Positions 45,198 through 53,918 of a stretch of DNA of 64,000 bases are shown in pieces. Below the pieces are notes generated by a model. The model worked only from the letters and a program-made list of their open reading frames with translations, was not told the DNA's origin and did no database searches. Source of the DNA: Pseudobutyrivibrio sp. UBA3626 (lineage in GTDB: Bacteria; Bacillota; Clostridia; Lachnospirales; Lachnospiraceae); assembly GCA_002373675.1 (NCBI GenBank), contig DFLF01000002.1:70634-134633 (forward strand), given 5' to 3'. The stretch's first letter is position 1. Each line of letters starts with the position of its first letter. The translations under genes were made by a program, and so were the position numbers.

Positions 45198-46097
45198 ATG
45201 TCATTTTCTAGTGACGTAAAGAGCGAATTATATGGTAGCATAAGTAAGGCGAGACATTGTCAGATTGCAGAACTGTCTGCAATAATCAGTTTTGGATGCA
45301 GGATTGATGTAGAGGATAATAATAGTACGATATGTCTTGAGCAACATAATGAAAGATTGCAAAAGAAACTGTTTTTTCTTATTAAAAAGACTAACTTATT
45401 TAATGAGAGTGATGGCATTTTGAAAGAAAATGTGGAAGAGATACTTAAGGCATGCAAGTTTACTTATAAAGAATCAATAGAAGATTCTCAATTAGACTAC
45501 GTTAATAAAATGGTTTTTCAACAGCCATGCTGTAAGAAGGCTTTTATAAGAGGTGCCTTTTTGTCGTCTGGAACCATTAGTGATCCGAATAAGTCTTATC
45601 ATTTTGAGATTGTTTCAAGAACTGAAAGACAAGCGGATGAATTAAAAGAGGTTTTGGAATTCTTTCAAGTTGGGGCGAAGATTGTACGCCGAAAAAATCA
45701 TTTTGTGGTATACTTAAAGGAAGGTTCGCATATAGTTGATGTTCTAAACGTCATGGGGGCTCATAAATCCCTTATGGATTTGGAGAACGTCAGGATTGTA
45801 AAAGAAATGCGAAATTCTGTTAATAGAAAAGTAAATTGTGAGACTGCTAATATATCTAAGATGATTAATGCATCTGTTAAACAGATAGAAGACATACATT
45901 ATATAGAGAAAAGAATAGGTTTATCTAATCTGCCAGAGGTTCTTGGGGAAATGGCTACTGTTCGATTAGAGCATCCAGACGCTCCCCTTAAAGAATTGGG
46001 TGAATATCTTTCTACGCCTATTGGTAAGAGCGGAGTTAACCATCGATTACGTAGAATCAGCGATATAGCTGATAAACTTAGAAACCAGGAGGAATAG
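45198..46097 (+). CDS. whiA: DNA-binding protein WhiA
   Basis: A 299-residue protein with a LAGLIDADG-like N-terminal fold (SFSSDVKSELYG, CCKKAFIRGAFLSSGTISDPNKSYHFEI) and a C-terminal helix-turn-helix (EHPDAPLKELGEYLSTPIGKSGVNHRLRRISDIA). WhiA influences division and, in Bacillus, carbon metabolism and chromosome segregation. It starts 2 bases after rapZ and ends 3 bases before the Crh-like gene, the conserved Firmicutes neighbourhood. Confidence 0.95.
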   Translation: MSFSSDVKSELYGSISKARHCQIAELSAIISFGCRIDVEDNNSTICLEQHNERLQKKLFFLIKKTNLFNESDGILKENVEEILKACKFTYKESIEDSQLDYVNKMVFQQPCCKKAFIRGAFLSSGTISDPNKSYHFEIVSRTERQADELKEVLEFFQVGAKIVRRKNHFVVYLKEGSHIVDVLNVMGAHKSLMDLENVRIVKEMRNSVNRKVNCETANISKMINASVKQIEDIHYIEKRIGLSNLPEVLGEMATVRLEHPDAPLKELGEYLSTPIGKSGVNHRLRRISDIADKLRNQEE

Positions 46098-46100
46098 TTA

Positions 46101-46355
46101 ATGAAGAAGGAAGTTGCTGTAAGGATGTCGGAGGAATTTGGAGCAACACCTATTGCACATCTTGTGCAATTAGCTAATCAATATGAAAGCAGAATTTATA
46201 TTGAAGTTGATTCTAAGAAAGTAAATGCTAAATCAATTATGGGTATGATGAGTCTGGTATTGTCAGAAGGACAAATTGTTCAGATAGTTGCAGAAGGCCC
46301 AGATGAAGAAGATGCTTGTAATGGTCTCGAAGTATTTTTCCAGAATAATATTTAA
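46101..46355 (+). CDS. crh: Crh-like HPr paralogue lacking the catalytic histidine
   Basis: An 84-residue HPr-fold protein directly after whiA, the position of crh in Bacillus. The HPr active-site block GLHARPA reads FGATPIA, so His15 is replaced by glycine and Arg17 by threonine. The regulatory serine is kept as Ser45 in NAKSIMGMMSLVLSEGQ. Crh is phosphorylated on this serine by HprK and co-regulates with CcpA. The gene symbol is given by analogy; the sequence may be a lineage-specific relative. Confidence 0.84.
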   Translation: MKKEVAVRMSEEFGATPIAHLVQLANQYESRIYIEVDSKKVNAKSIMGMMSLVLSEGQIVQIVAEGPDEEDACNGLEVFFQNNI

Positions 46356-46369
46356 TTGGGAGAAAAGTA

Positions 46370-47254
46370 ATGGAAAGACTTCTTTTTATCTTTAACAGAC
46401 ATTCTGGTAAAGGCCAAATCAAGGATTCCCTAGTAGATATTATTGATATTTTTGTCAAAGAAAAATATGATGTGACTGTTTATACAACTCAATCACAGGG
46501 AGATGCTATTTTGAAAGTCATGAATTCTGTAAATGAATTTGACAGAATAGTATGTTCAGGCGGTGATGGAACACTAGATGAAGTTGTAACAGGTATTATG
46601 AAATCAAAAGTTAGAATTCCAGTTGGATATATTCCTGCCGGCTCTACTAATGATTTTGGTAATTCACTTGGAATAGATAAGGAAATGGAAAGGTCGGCTT
46701 CAATTGCTGCAAGAGGCGAACTGTTCCCTTGCGATGTAGGAAAATTCGGAGACGATTATTTTATATACGTTGCAGCATTTGGCATATTTACAGAGACAAG
46801 CTATTCTACTAGTCAAAAGTTGAAAAATGCTTTAGGTCATGCAGCATATCTTCTAGAAGGAATTAAACAAGTTAATAATGTTCCAAGTTATCATATAAGA
46901 ATTGAATGTGGAGATACTGTAATTGAAGATGACTTTATATATGGAATGATAACTAATTCCTTGTCAGTCGGTGGATTTACAGGAATTATCAAAGGGGAAG
47001 TGGGGCTTAGTGACGGACTTTTTGAAGGCTGTTTTGTGAAAAGCCCAAAGAACATGCTAGAGCTTAACGATGCACTGGCTTATCTTACAGGATTAAAAAA
47101 GACTTCGGCACAGGTATATAATTTCCAAAGTAGTAGCTTTAAATTATATTGTGATGAAGAATTGCCATGGACCCTCGATGGGGAATACGGTGGCAAACAC
47201 AAAGGTATAGACATTGAATGTTGCCACGAGGCAATAGATATACTTGTTGAGTAA
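46370..47254 (+). CDS. Diacylglycerol kinase-family lipid kinase
   Basis: A 294-residue soluble lipid kinase of the YegS/DgkB/BmrU family. Motifs are LFIFNRHSGKG at the start, CSGGDGTLDEVVTG (about 62-75), IPAGSTNDFGNSLGI, and PWTLDGEYGG near the end. Substrate is probably diacylglycerol or a similar lipid; DgkB-type enzymes recycle diacylglycerol from lipoteichoic acid synthesis. It starts 14 bases after the Crh-like gene with GGGAG as ribosome site. It closes the murB-rapZ-whiA operon. Confidence 0.9.
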   Translation: MERLLFIFNRHSGKGQIKDSLVDIIDIFVKEKYDVTVYTTQSQGDAILKVMNSVNEFDRIVCSGGDGTLDEVVTGIMKSKVRIPVGYIPAGSTNDFGNSLGIDKEMERSASIAARGELFPCDVGKFGDDYFIYVAAFGIFTETSYSTSQKLKNALGHAAYLLEGIKQVNNVPSYHIRIECGDTVIEDDFIYGMITNSLSVGGFTGIIKGEVGLSDGLFEGCFVKSPKNMLELNDALAYLTGLKKTSAQVYNFQSSSFKLYCDEELPWTLDGEYGGKHKGIDIECCHEAIDILVE

Positions 47255-47257
47255 TTG

Positions 47258-47286
47258 TTGAATGGATGTTCCATTTAGGATATAAT
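47258..47286 (+). promoter_or_regulatory. fba promoter
   Basis: TTGAAT (47258-47263), 17-bp spacer, TATAAT (47281-47286), 33 bases before the ATG at 47319. Confidence 0.75.
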
Positions 47287-47318
47287 TATATATGAAGTTT
47301 TAATAAGGAGGATTTGTG

Positions 47319-48182
47319 ATGATAGTAAACGCAAAAGAAATGTTACAAAAGGCTAAGGCAGGTCATTATGCTGTTGGTCAATTTAATATTAATAACCTGG
47401 AATGGACAAAGTCTATTCTTTTAACTGCAGAGGAATGCAAGTCACCAGTAATTCTTGGTGTATCTGAAGGTGCTGGAAAGTATATGACAGGATTTAAGAC
47501 TGTTGCAGCTATGGTTAAGGCTATGGATGAAGAGCTTGGTATTACAGTTCCTGTAGCTATTCATTTAGACCATGGTACATACGAAGGATGTTATAAGTGT
47601 ATTAAGGCAGGATTCACATCAATTATGTTTGATGGCTCATCTCTACCTATTGATGAAAATGTTGCTAAGACTAAGGAGTTAGTTGCTGTATCTCACAACC
47701 TGGGTCTTTCAATCGAAGCTGAAGTAGGAGCTATCGGTGGTGAAGAAGATGGAGTTGTAGGACAAGGTGAATGTGCAGATCCTGATGAGTGTAAGGCAGT
47801 TGCAGACCTTGGCGTTGATATGCTTGCAGCAGGTATTGGTAATATTCATGGTAAATATCCTGCAAACTGGGCTGGATTATCATTTGAGACATTAGATGCA
47901 ATCCAGCAGAAGACAGGTGAGATGCCTCTTGTACTTCATGGTGGAACAGGTATTCCTGAAGATATGATTAAGAAAGCTATTGATCTTGGTGTATCTAAGA
48001 TTAATGTTAATACAGAGTGTCAATTATCATTTGCTGCAGCTACAAGAGAATATATTGAGGCAGGCAAGGATAATGAAGGTAAGGGTTATGACCCAAGAAA
48101 GCTTCTTGCACCAGGTGCTGAAGCAATCAAAGCTACTGTTAAAGAGAAGATGGAATTATTCGGATCAGTTAACAAGGCTTAA
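47319..48182 (+). CDS. fba: Class II fructose-1,6-bisphosphate aldolase
   Basis: A 287-residue zinc aldolase of glycolysis and gluconeogenesis. It has QFNINNLEWTKSIL, the zinc site His82-Leu-Asp84-His85 in IHLDHGTYEGC, EAEVGAIGGEEDG, HGKYPANWAGL and VLHGGTGIPEDMIKKAIDLGVSKINVNTE. The ATG at 47319 is 7 bases after AAGGAGG; the frame also has a GTG at 47316. Codon use is strongly biased, as for a highly expressed gene. It has its own promoter and terminator. Confidence 0.95.
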   Translation: MIVNAKEMLQKAKAGHYAVGQFNINNLEWTKSILLTAEECKSPVILGVSEGAGKYMTGFKTVAAMVKAMDEELGITVPVAIHLDHGTYEGCYKCIKAGFTSIMFDGSSLPIDENVAKTKELVAVSHNLGLSIEAEVGAIGGEEDGVVGQGECADPDECKAVADLGVDMLAAGIGNIHGKYPANWAGLSFETLDAIQQKTGEMPLVLHGGTGIPEDMIKKAIDLGVSKINVNTECQLSFAAATREYIEAGKDNEGKGYDPRKLLAPGAEAIKATVKEKMELFGSVNKA

Positions 48183-48197
48183 TTACTTAGATGAATC

Positions 48198-48228
48198 GGG
48201 TGCTACGATTTTCGCAGCGCCCTTTTTT
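48198..48228 (+). terminator. Rho-independent terminator after fba
   Basis: Eleven-position stem with one mismatch (48198-48208 with 48212-48222), loop TTT, then six T. Confidence 0.88.
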
Positions 48229-48245
48229 AGTAGAAAGGGAAATAC

Positions 48246-50396
48246 GTGAAAAACATGGAAGAGAATTTGCAAAACAACGGAGAGTATTTTAATGTAGCTG
48301 ATATATTCGGAGAGAATGTCTTTAACGATGCTGTAATGAGACAGAGACTTCCGAAGAAGACATATCAGATGCTTAAGGAAACAATTCGTCTTGGTAAGCA
48401 ACTTGACCTTGAAACGGCGGATGTTATTGCTCACGAGATGAAAGAATGGGCTATAGAGAAGGGTGCAACTCACTATTCTCACTGGTTTCAACCCCTTAAT
48501 GGTATTACTGCGGAAAAGCATGATTCTTTTATTTCGGCTCCAATGTCAAGCGGAAAAGTACTTATGAGCTTTTCCGGAAAGGAACTTATTAAGGGAGAGC
48601 CTGATGCGTCTTCGTTTCCATCAGGAGGTTTGAGAGCAACATTTGAAGCAAGAGGATATACTACATGGGATTGTACTTCCCCTGCATTTGTCAGACAGGA
48701 TGCAGCAGGTGCAACATTATGTATTCCTACAGCGTTCTGTACCTTTACAGGAGAAGCATTAGATCAGAAGACTCCTCTTCTTCGTTCTATGGAAGCTCTT
48801 AATGAACAGGCGTTAAGATTCATAAGACTATTTGGTAATACTACTTCAAAGCGAGTTATTCCGTGTGTTGGTGCTGAACAGGAATATTTCCTTGTTGATA
48901 GAAACATGTATAATGCAAGGAAAGATTTAATTTATACTGGAAGAACGTTGTTTGGTGCTATGCCTCCTAAGGGACAAGAGATGGAGGATCATTATTTTGG
49001 TGCTATTAAAGAACGAGTGGCATCATATATGAGAGATGTTAACAAAGAGCTCTGGAAGCTGGGCGTTACTGCCAAGACGCAGCATAATGAAGCTGCTCCT
49101 GCTCAACATGAACTTGCACCAATTTACGAACAGGCCAATGTTGCAGTCGACCATAATCAGCTTACAATGGAGACTCTTAAAAAGGTGGCAACACGTCATG
49201 ATATGTATTGTTTGCTACATGAGAAACCTTTTGCTGGCGTTAATGGTTCAGGTAAACACAATAACTGGTCTCTGGTTACAGATGATGGAATTAACCTCTT
49301 TGACCCTGGTAAAACTGTTCATGAGAATACGCAGTTCTTGCTTATGTTATGTGCTGTTCTATCGGCGGTAGATAAGCATGCGGCACTTCTTAGAGAGTCG
49401 GCTGCAGATATCGGAAATGACCATAGATTAGGAGCTGATGAGGCGCCTCCAGCTATTATTTCAGTATATCTTGGGGAACAATTATCTGATGTTTTAGATC
49501 AGCTTATTGATACAGGAACAGCGACTCATAGTATTAAGCGTGAGAGAATGGATACAGGAGTAAATGTGCTTCCTGATTTTAAAAAGGATGCTACTGATAG
49601 AAACAGAACTTCTCCATTCGCATTTACTGGTAATAAGTTTGAATTTCGTATGGTAGGCTCAAGAGATTCTGTTGGCGAACCTAATATAGTTCTTAATACA
49701 ATACTTGCAGAAAGCTTAGCTGATATTTGTGATAGAGTTGAAGCAAGTGATAATAAGGATAAAGAGATACATGACATAATAAAGGAACTTGCCACTAAGC
49801 ACGAAAGAATCGTGTTTAATGGTAATGGATACTCTGCTGAGTGGGTACAGGAAGCAGAGAGAAGAGGACTACCTAATATTCCATCAATGGTGCAGGCTAT
49901 ACCGGCACTTACAAGTGATGATTCAGTTAAGCTTTTTGAAAGGTTTGGTGTCTTCTCTGAGGCAGAACTTGAATCAAGAGCTGAGATTGAGTACGAATTC
50001 TATGCTAAAACTATTAATATCGAAGCAAGAACTATGATTGATATTGCCAGAAAACAAATAATACCATCGATTATAGAATATACTACGAGACTTGCTAATT
50101 CTATTAACCAGGTGAAGAAGGCTTGCGATAAAGCAAATGTCAGCGCTCAGGAAGAGATTCTTATTCAAGTATCTGATAATCTAAGCTTGGTAAAGGATAA
50201 GCTTGATAATCTAGAAGGCAAGATGCCGGCGGTAAATGATATTCTTGAAACAGACAAAAAGGCAGTGTACTTTCATGATGTAATAATCCCTGCAATGAAT
50301 GAATTAAGAGAGCCGGTAGATAAGTTAGAAATGCTTGTAGAGAAAAATGCATGGCCAATGCCATCTTATGGAGACTTATTATTTGGCTTATATTAG
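48246..50396 (+). CDS. glnN: Type III glutamine synthetase
   Basis: A 716-residue glutamine synthetase of the GSIII class, making glutamine from glutamate, ammonia and ATP. Diagnostic blocks are WFQPLNGITAEKHDSF, FPSGGLRATFEARGYTTWDCTSPAFV, GAEQEYFLVD, KTQHNEAAPAQHELAPIYEQAN, GVNGSGKHNNWS and NRTSPFAFTGNKFEFRMVGS. The start is GTG at 48246, 6 bases after AGGG; the ATG at 48255 is too far from any ribosome site. No GlnR or PII gene is adjacent. Confidence 0.95.
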   Translation: MKNMEENLQNNGEYFNVADIFGENVFNDAVMRQRLPKKTYQMLKETIRLGKQLDLETADVIAHEMKEWAIEKGATHYSHWFQPLNGITAEKHDSFISAPMSSGKVLMSFSGKELIKGEPDASSFPSGGLRATFEARGYTTWDCTSPAFVRQDAAGATLCIPTAFCTFTGEALDQKTPLLRSMEALNEQALRFIRLFGNTTSKRVIPCVGAEQEYFLVDRNMYNARKDLIYTGRTLFGAMPPKGQEMEDHYFGAIKERVASYMRDVNKELWKLGVTAKTQHNEAAPAQHELAPIYEQANVAVDHNQLTMETLKKVATRHDMYCLLHEKPFAGVNGSGKHNNWSLVTDDGINLFDPGKTVHENTQFLLMLCAVLSAVDKHAALLRESAADIGNDHRLGADEAPPAIISVYLGEQLSDVLDQLIDTGTATHSIKRERMDTGVNVLPDFKKDATDRNRTSPFAFTGNKFEFRMVGSRDSVGEPNIVLNTILAESLADICDRVEASDNKDKEIHDIIKELATKHERIVFNGNGYSAEWVQEAERRGLPNIPSMVQAIPALTSDDSVKLFERFGVFSEAELESRAEIEYEFYAKTINIEARTMIDIARKQIIPSIIEYTTRLANSINQVKKACDKANVSAQEEILIQVSDNLSLVKDKLDNLEGKMPAVNDILETDKKAVYFHDVIIPAMNELREPVDKLEMLVEKNAWPMPSYGDLLFGLY

Positions 50397-50412
50397 ATAA
50401 TATAATTAATAA

Positions 50413-50445
50413 AGGAGGTGTGTAAATTATATACACACCTCCTAT
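50413..50445. terminator. Bidirectional terminator between glnN and the PBP gene
   Basis: Perfect 12-bp stem (50413-50424 with 50432-50443), loop of 7 bases, T-rich on the + side (TATTTTAC) and on the minus side (TTTATTAATT). The left arm happens to contain a perfect Shine-Dalgarno sequence but no start codon follows. Confidence 0.88.
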
Positions 50446-50472
50446 TTTACTTTACTTATATAGAAAACCACG

Positions 50473-53112
50473 TCAGTGCCCATAAGTTGAATTGATATTT
50501 GTATGGTCGGTACTGTTAGTAGTGTTAGTGCTATTACTACTATTAGTACTATTAGAAGTATTTGTCGAGTGGGTTTCAGTTGTTGTAACTGTTGTTGTTA
50601 CTTCAACCTGTTGCTGCCCTGTATGAATGGTACAGTAGTTTGTAAATCCATTTATATCATACAGGTATGGCGAGTCATCTGTTCCCTGACTTCCACCAAC
50701 AATGTATATGCTAGAACTTGTTGAAGGACAATATTCAGTAGCGATTTGTTGTGATTCGTTACATATTGTTACTCCAGTGTGGTGATCACAAGTATCTTTT
50801 GGTTCTGTACCATTTGCAAAGTATTCGGTATATACCATATTTCCTCTTGGATCGTTATCACATACTCCTTCAATAGGAAGTTTCCCTGACTTCTTACATA
50901 CACTAACCTGAGTGATTCCTGATGGCATATTGAAGTCTTTGTAGGCTAGACCTTCGTGAATACGTTTCATAGCAGCTTTCCAAATTGCTTTTGAATAGCT
51001 GGTAGAACCTTGTACAGCATTGTCGTCATTACCACCCCAGATAACACATGTGTAATAAGGAGTGTATCCGGCAAATAGGGTGTCTCTGTTCTTTGTTGTA
51101 GTACCTGACTTGCCTGCAACAGCCATTCCATCGAAGTTGGCAGGTGTACCGGTACCTTGAGTCATAACATCTTTCATAGCGCTTGTAAGCAGCCATGCGC
51201 TTGTTTCTTTCAAGACATCTTTTGGTTTTCTCTTTGAGTTATCTATTATAACTTTTCCACTATTATCTTCTACTTTTGTATAGAAAGTAGGTTTATAGTA
51301 TTTGCCTTCGTTAGCTATTGTTGCATAAGCGCCTGTAAGTTCTAAGTTAGTTACACCATTTGTTATTCCGCCAAGTGATAGAGCCTGGTTGTTATCGCCA
51401 CTAACGAGAGTAGTTATACCCAGGTTCTTGGCATATTCCATGCCAAGACCTGTTCCTATTTGTGTAAGCGTCTTTACGGTTACGATATTTATAGAATTGG
51501 TAATACCTTCTCTTAATGTTGTAAAACCTCTAAATGAGAAGTCATAGTTGTTGATTGACTGACCATTGGCATAGCTCATAGGCGCATCATCCTGAACTGT
51601 TGCTAACGTTAAGTTCGCAGCATCAAGGGCTGGAGCATATGCTGTTACGATTTTAAATGTTGAACCGGGCTGTCTGGTTATATCGGTGGCTCTGTTTAAT
51701 GTTTTGCTTCCGTCCTTTGAACCACGTCCACCAACAAGTGCTACAACAGTACCGTTATTATGATCCATTACGGTAAATGCTACTTGTGGCTGTAGTGTGT
51801 AAGAAACAGTTTCTCCACCTTCAGGAATAGAATCACCAGGTTCCATTATTTCGGATTTGTATTTCTCGATTGCAGCAGCAGCCTGAGCTTCTGTATCAAA
51901 ATCAATAGTATAATTAGGATTTGATTTTTGGTAATAAGATAGCATTGTCTGGTCGCTATAATTCTTTGTTGAACCATCTTTTTTGTTGATGGTTAATCTA
52001 TATGCGAAACTTACTTTTGGCTTTGTTGGGTAGTTTTCCTGGTTGTTTGCTTCCTCGTCACATATTTTTTGTATATGACTATCCTGTGTTGAGTATATTT
52101 TGAGACCACCTGAATAAATCTTTTGATAAGCCTCGCTCTCGGAATATCCCTTTTCTTCCATTAAGTCATCAGCCAACTGATCTGTTAATGCATCTACAAA
52201 ATATGATGTGGCAGTGTTTCCTGAACCACCATTGTTAATAGTTGAGATTCTGTCATATACATTATCTGATAGTGCTTTCTCATACTCGTCTTCCGTTATG
52301 TAATCCTGACGAAGTAATCGCTTTAGAACTTCGAGCTGTCGCGTCTTGTTATTCTCAGGATTAGTAATAGGATTATACTTTGACGGATTCTGGGTAATTG
52401 CAGCAATTACAGCCGATTCTGCCAGGTTAAGATCAGATACGGATTTGTTAAAATACTTATTGGAAGCCGCCTGAACACCTAAGGTATTAGAACCTAAGTT
52501 AATGGTGTTAAGGTAGTTCTCAAGTATTTCGTCTTTATCCATATAATCTTCTAACTTAACAGCAAGATATTGCTCTTGTATCTTACGATTGAATCTTTCT
52601 ATGAAATTATTCTCGCTCATCCACTGGGTGAAGTAGTTGTTCTTAAGAAGCTGCTGTGTAATTGTACTAGCACCCTGTGATTCTTTACCAAAGGATATAA
52701 GACTGGTAAATGCTGCTCTTATAACACCTTTGATATCAACACCGTTATGCTTATAGAATCGTTCGTCCTCTATCGCGATAAATGCGTGCTGTAAATCTTT
52801 TGGGATATTATCAAGAGATGCATGTTCTCTGTTGGCACCTGATGCAGCCAGTGTTTCAATCTCATTACCGTCTTTGTCATATACTTTAGACATATAGCCG
52901 GTTGGTGAGACATCTACATCTTCAATATCCGGGCATTTTGCGATAAGTACTGTGGAATATATGCCAAATACCACTATTAAGAATAGCACGAAGCCACAAA
53001 GCCCTATAAGGATAGTTTTTCCAAATGTTGTATTGAATTTCTTTTGGGCTTTTTTCTTTGTACTATTGCCGTTTCTTGCACGATTATTTGTATTTTCCTT
53101 GCCGTAATTCAT
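50473..53112 (-). CDS. Class A penicillin-binding protein 1A
   Basis: An 879-residue bifunctional peptidoglycan synthase. A basic cytoplasmic N-terminus precedes one membrane helix (32-56). The glycosyltransferase domain has Glu115 in AIEDERFYKHNGVD and QGASTITQQLLKN; the transpeptidase has Ser484 and Lys487 in RQPGSTFK, SIN in ITNSINIV, and KSG in VAGKSGTTTKNRDT. The last 45 or so residues are a low-complexity Thr/Ser/Asn tail ending TYGH, encoded by degenerate short repeats. GGAGG precedes the ATG. It is divergent from the YigZ gene. Confidence 0.94.
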   Translation of the reverse strand: MNYGKENTNNRARNGNSTKKKAQKKFNTTFGKTILIGLCGFVLFLIVVFGIYSTVLIAKCPDIEDVDVSPTGYMSKVYDKDGNEIETLAASGANREHASLDNIPKDLQHAFIAIEDERFYKHNGVDIKGVIRAAFTSLISFGKESQGASTITQQLLKNNYFTQWMSENNFIERFNRKIQEQYLAVKLEDYMDKDEILENYLNTINLGSNTLGVQAASNKYFNKSVSDLNLAESAVIAAITQNPSKYNPITNPENNKTRQLEVLKRLLRQDYITEDEYEKALSDNVYDRISTINNGGSGNTATSYFVDALTDQLADDLMEEKGYSESEAYQKIYSGGLKIYSTQDSHIQKICDEEANNQENYPTKPKVSFAYRLTINKKDGSTKNYSDQTMLSYYQKSNPNYTIDFDTEAQAAAAIEKYKSEIMEPGDSIPEGGETVSYTLQPQVAFTVMDHNNGTVVALVGGRGSKDGSKTLNRATDITRQPGSTFKIVTAYAPALDAANLTLATVQDDAPMSYANGQSINNYDFSFRGFTTLREGITNSINIVTVKTLTQIGTGLGMEYAKNLGITTLVSGDNNQALSLGGITNGVTNLELTGAYATIANEGKYYKPTFYTKVEDNSGKVIIDNSKRKPKDVLKETSAWLLTSAMKDVMTQGTGTPANFDGMAVAGKSGTTTKNRDTLFAGYTPYYTCVIWGGNDDNAVQGSTSYSKAIWKAAMKRIHEGLAYKDFNMPSGITQVSVCKKSGKLPIEGVCDNDPRGNMVYTEYFANGTEPKDTCDHHTGVTICNESQQIATEYCPSTSSSIYIVGGSQGTDDSPYLYDINGFTNYCTIHTGQQQVEVTTTVTTTETHSTNTSNSTNSSNSTNTTNSTDHTNINSTYGH

Positions 53113-53170
53113 AAAAACCTCCGGAATTTAATGTTTATACGTCACAATCCATTCTATTATATCAAAAAAA

Positions 53171-53199
53171 TTGCTTATTATAAAGAAGAAACATATAAT
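53171..53199 (+). promoter_or_regulatory. Promoter for the YigZ-family gene
   Basis: TTGCTT (53171-53176), 17-bp spacer, TATAAT (53194-53199), 31 bases before the ATG at 53231. Confidence 0.65.
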
Positions 53200-53230
53200 A
53201 GTTATATCATTAGAAACGGGAGAAAGCTAA

Positions 53231-53854
53231 ATGGGAAATCTTGTGATAAAAGAAGGGGCATCTGGAGAAGTTATTGTTAAGAAGTCACGTTTTATTTCTG
53301 AATTAAAATACGTTGAGACTGAAGAAGAGGCAATTTCTTTTATAAAAGAGAAGAAAAAACAGTATCATGACGCAAGACACAATTGCTCATGTTATATAAT
53401 TGGAGAAGATAAACTTAGTAAATCAAGCGACGATGGTGAGCCTTCGGGTACTGCAGGAAGACCTATGCTGGAAGTTCTTGAAAAAAAAGGGTTAATCAAT
53501 GTGGTTGCTGTTGTAACCAGATATTTTGGTGGAGTCTTACTGGGAACTGGTGGGCTTGTGAGAGCTTATCAGGATGCAATTAAGGATGCTTTAGATAAAT
53601 GCGATTATATGCATACAATTGAAGTAAACGAAGTGGAGATAACGCTTGATTATAATATGTGGCCTAAGATTGAGAATTTCTGTAAAGAGACAGGTATAAC
53701 TATAGGAGAATTGGTCTTTCTTGAAAATGTAAAAGTAAAGATTAAAACACCAGTGGAAGATACGGATAGAGTAATAGATGAAATAATTGAAATTACAAGT
53801 GGAAAGTGCCATATAGAAAAGGACGATGAAAAGCATACAATATTTAGTGATTAA
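53231..53854 (+). CDS. YigZ/IMPACT-family protein
   Basis: A 207-residue protein of the YigZ (UPF0029) family. The family signature is clear: ARHNCSCYIIG, SDDGEPSGTAGRPMLEVLEKKGLINVVAVVTRYFGGVLLGTGGLVRAYQ, and a smaller C-terminal ferredoxin-like domain. Eukaryotic IMPACT relatives inhibit the Gcn2 pathway; the bacterial role is not established. GGGAGAAAG lies before the ATG. It is monocistronic or leads into the small HEGEH gene, whose promoter overlaps its stop. Confidence 0.9.
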   Translation: MGNLVIKEGASGEVIVKKSRFISELKYVETEEEAISFIKEKKKQYHDARHNCSCYIIGEDKLSKSSDDGEPSGTAGRPMLEVLEKKGLINVVAVVTRYFGGVLLGTGGLVRAYQDAIKDALDKCDYMHTIEVNEVEITLDYNMWPKIENFCKETGITIGELVFLENVKVKIKTPVEDTDRVIDEIIEITSGKCHIEKDDEKHTIFSD

Positions 53855-53879
53855 CAAATCATGAAAAAGGGTTTATAAT
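53851..53879 (+). promoter_or_regulatory. Promoter for the HEGEH protein gene
   Basis: TTAACA (53851-53856, overlapping the YigZ stop), 17-bp spacer, TATAAT (53874-53879). Confidence 0.65.
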
Positions 53880-53918
53880 ATAAGTGTAACTATGCAAATC
53901 AGGAAAGGAGGAATTACT

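Noticed and set aside
50411..50424. Perfect Shine-Dalgarno AAAGGAGGTG after glnN
   Set aside because: It is one arm of a 12-bp terminator and no start codon follows at a useful distance.
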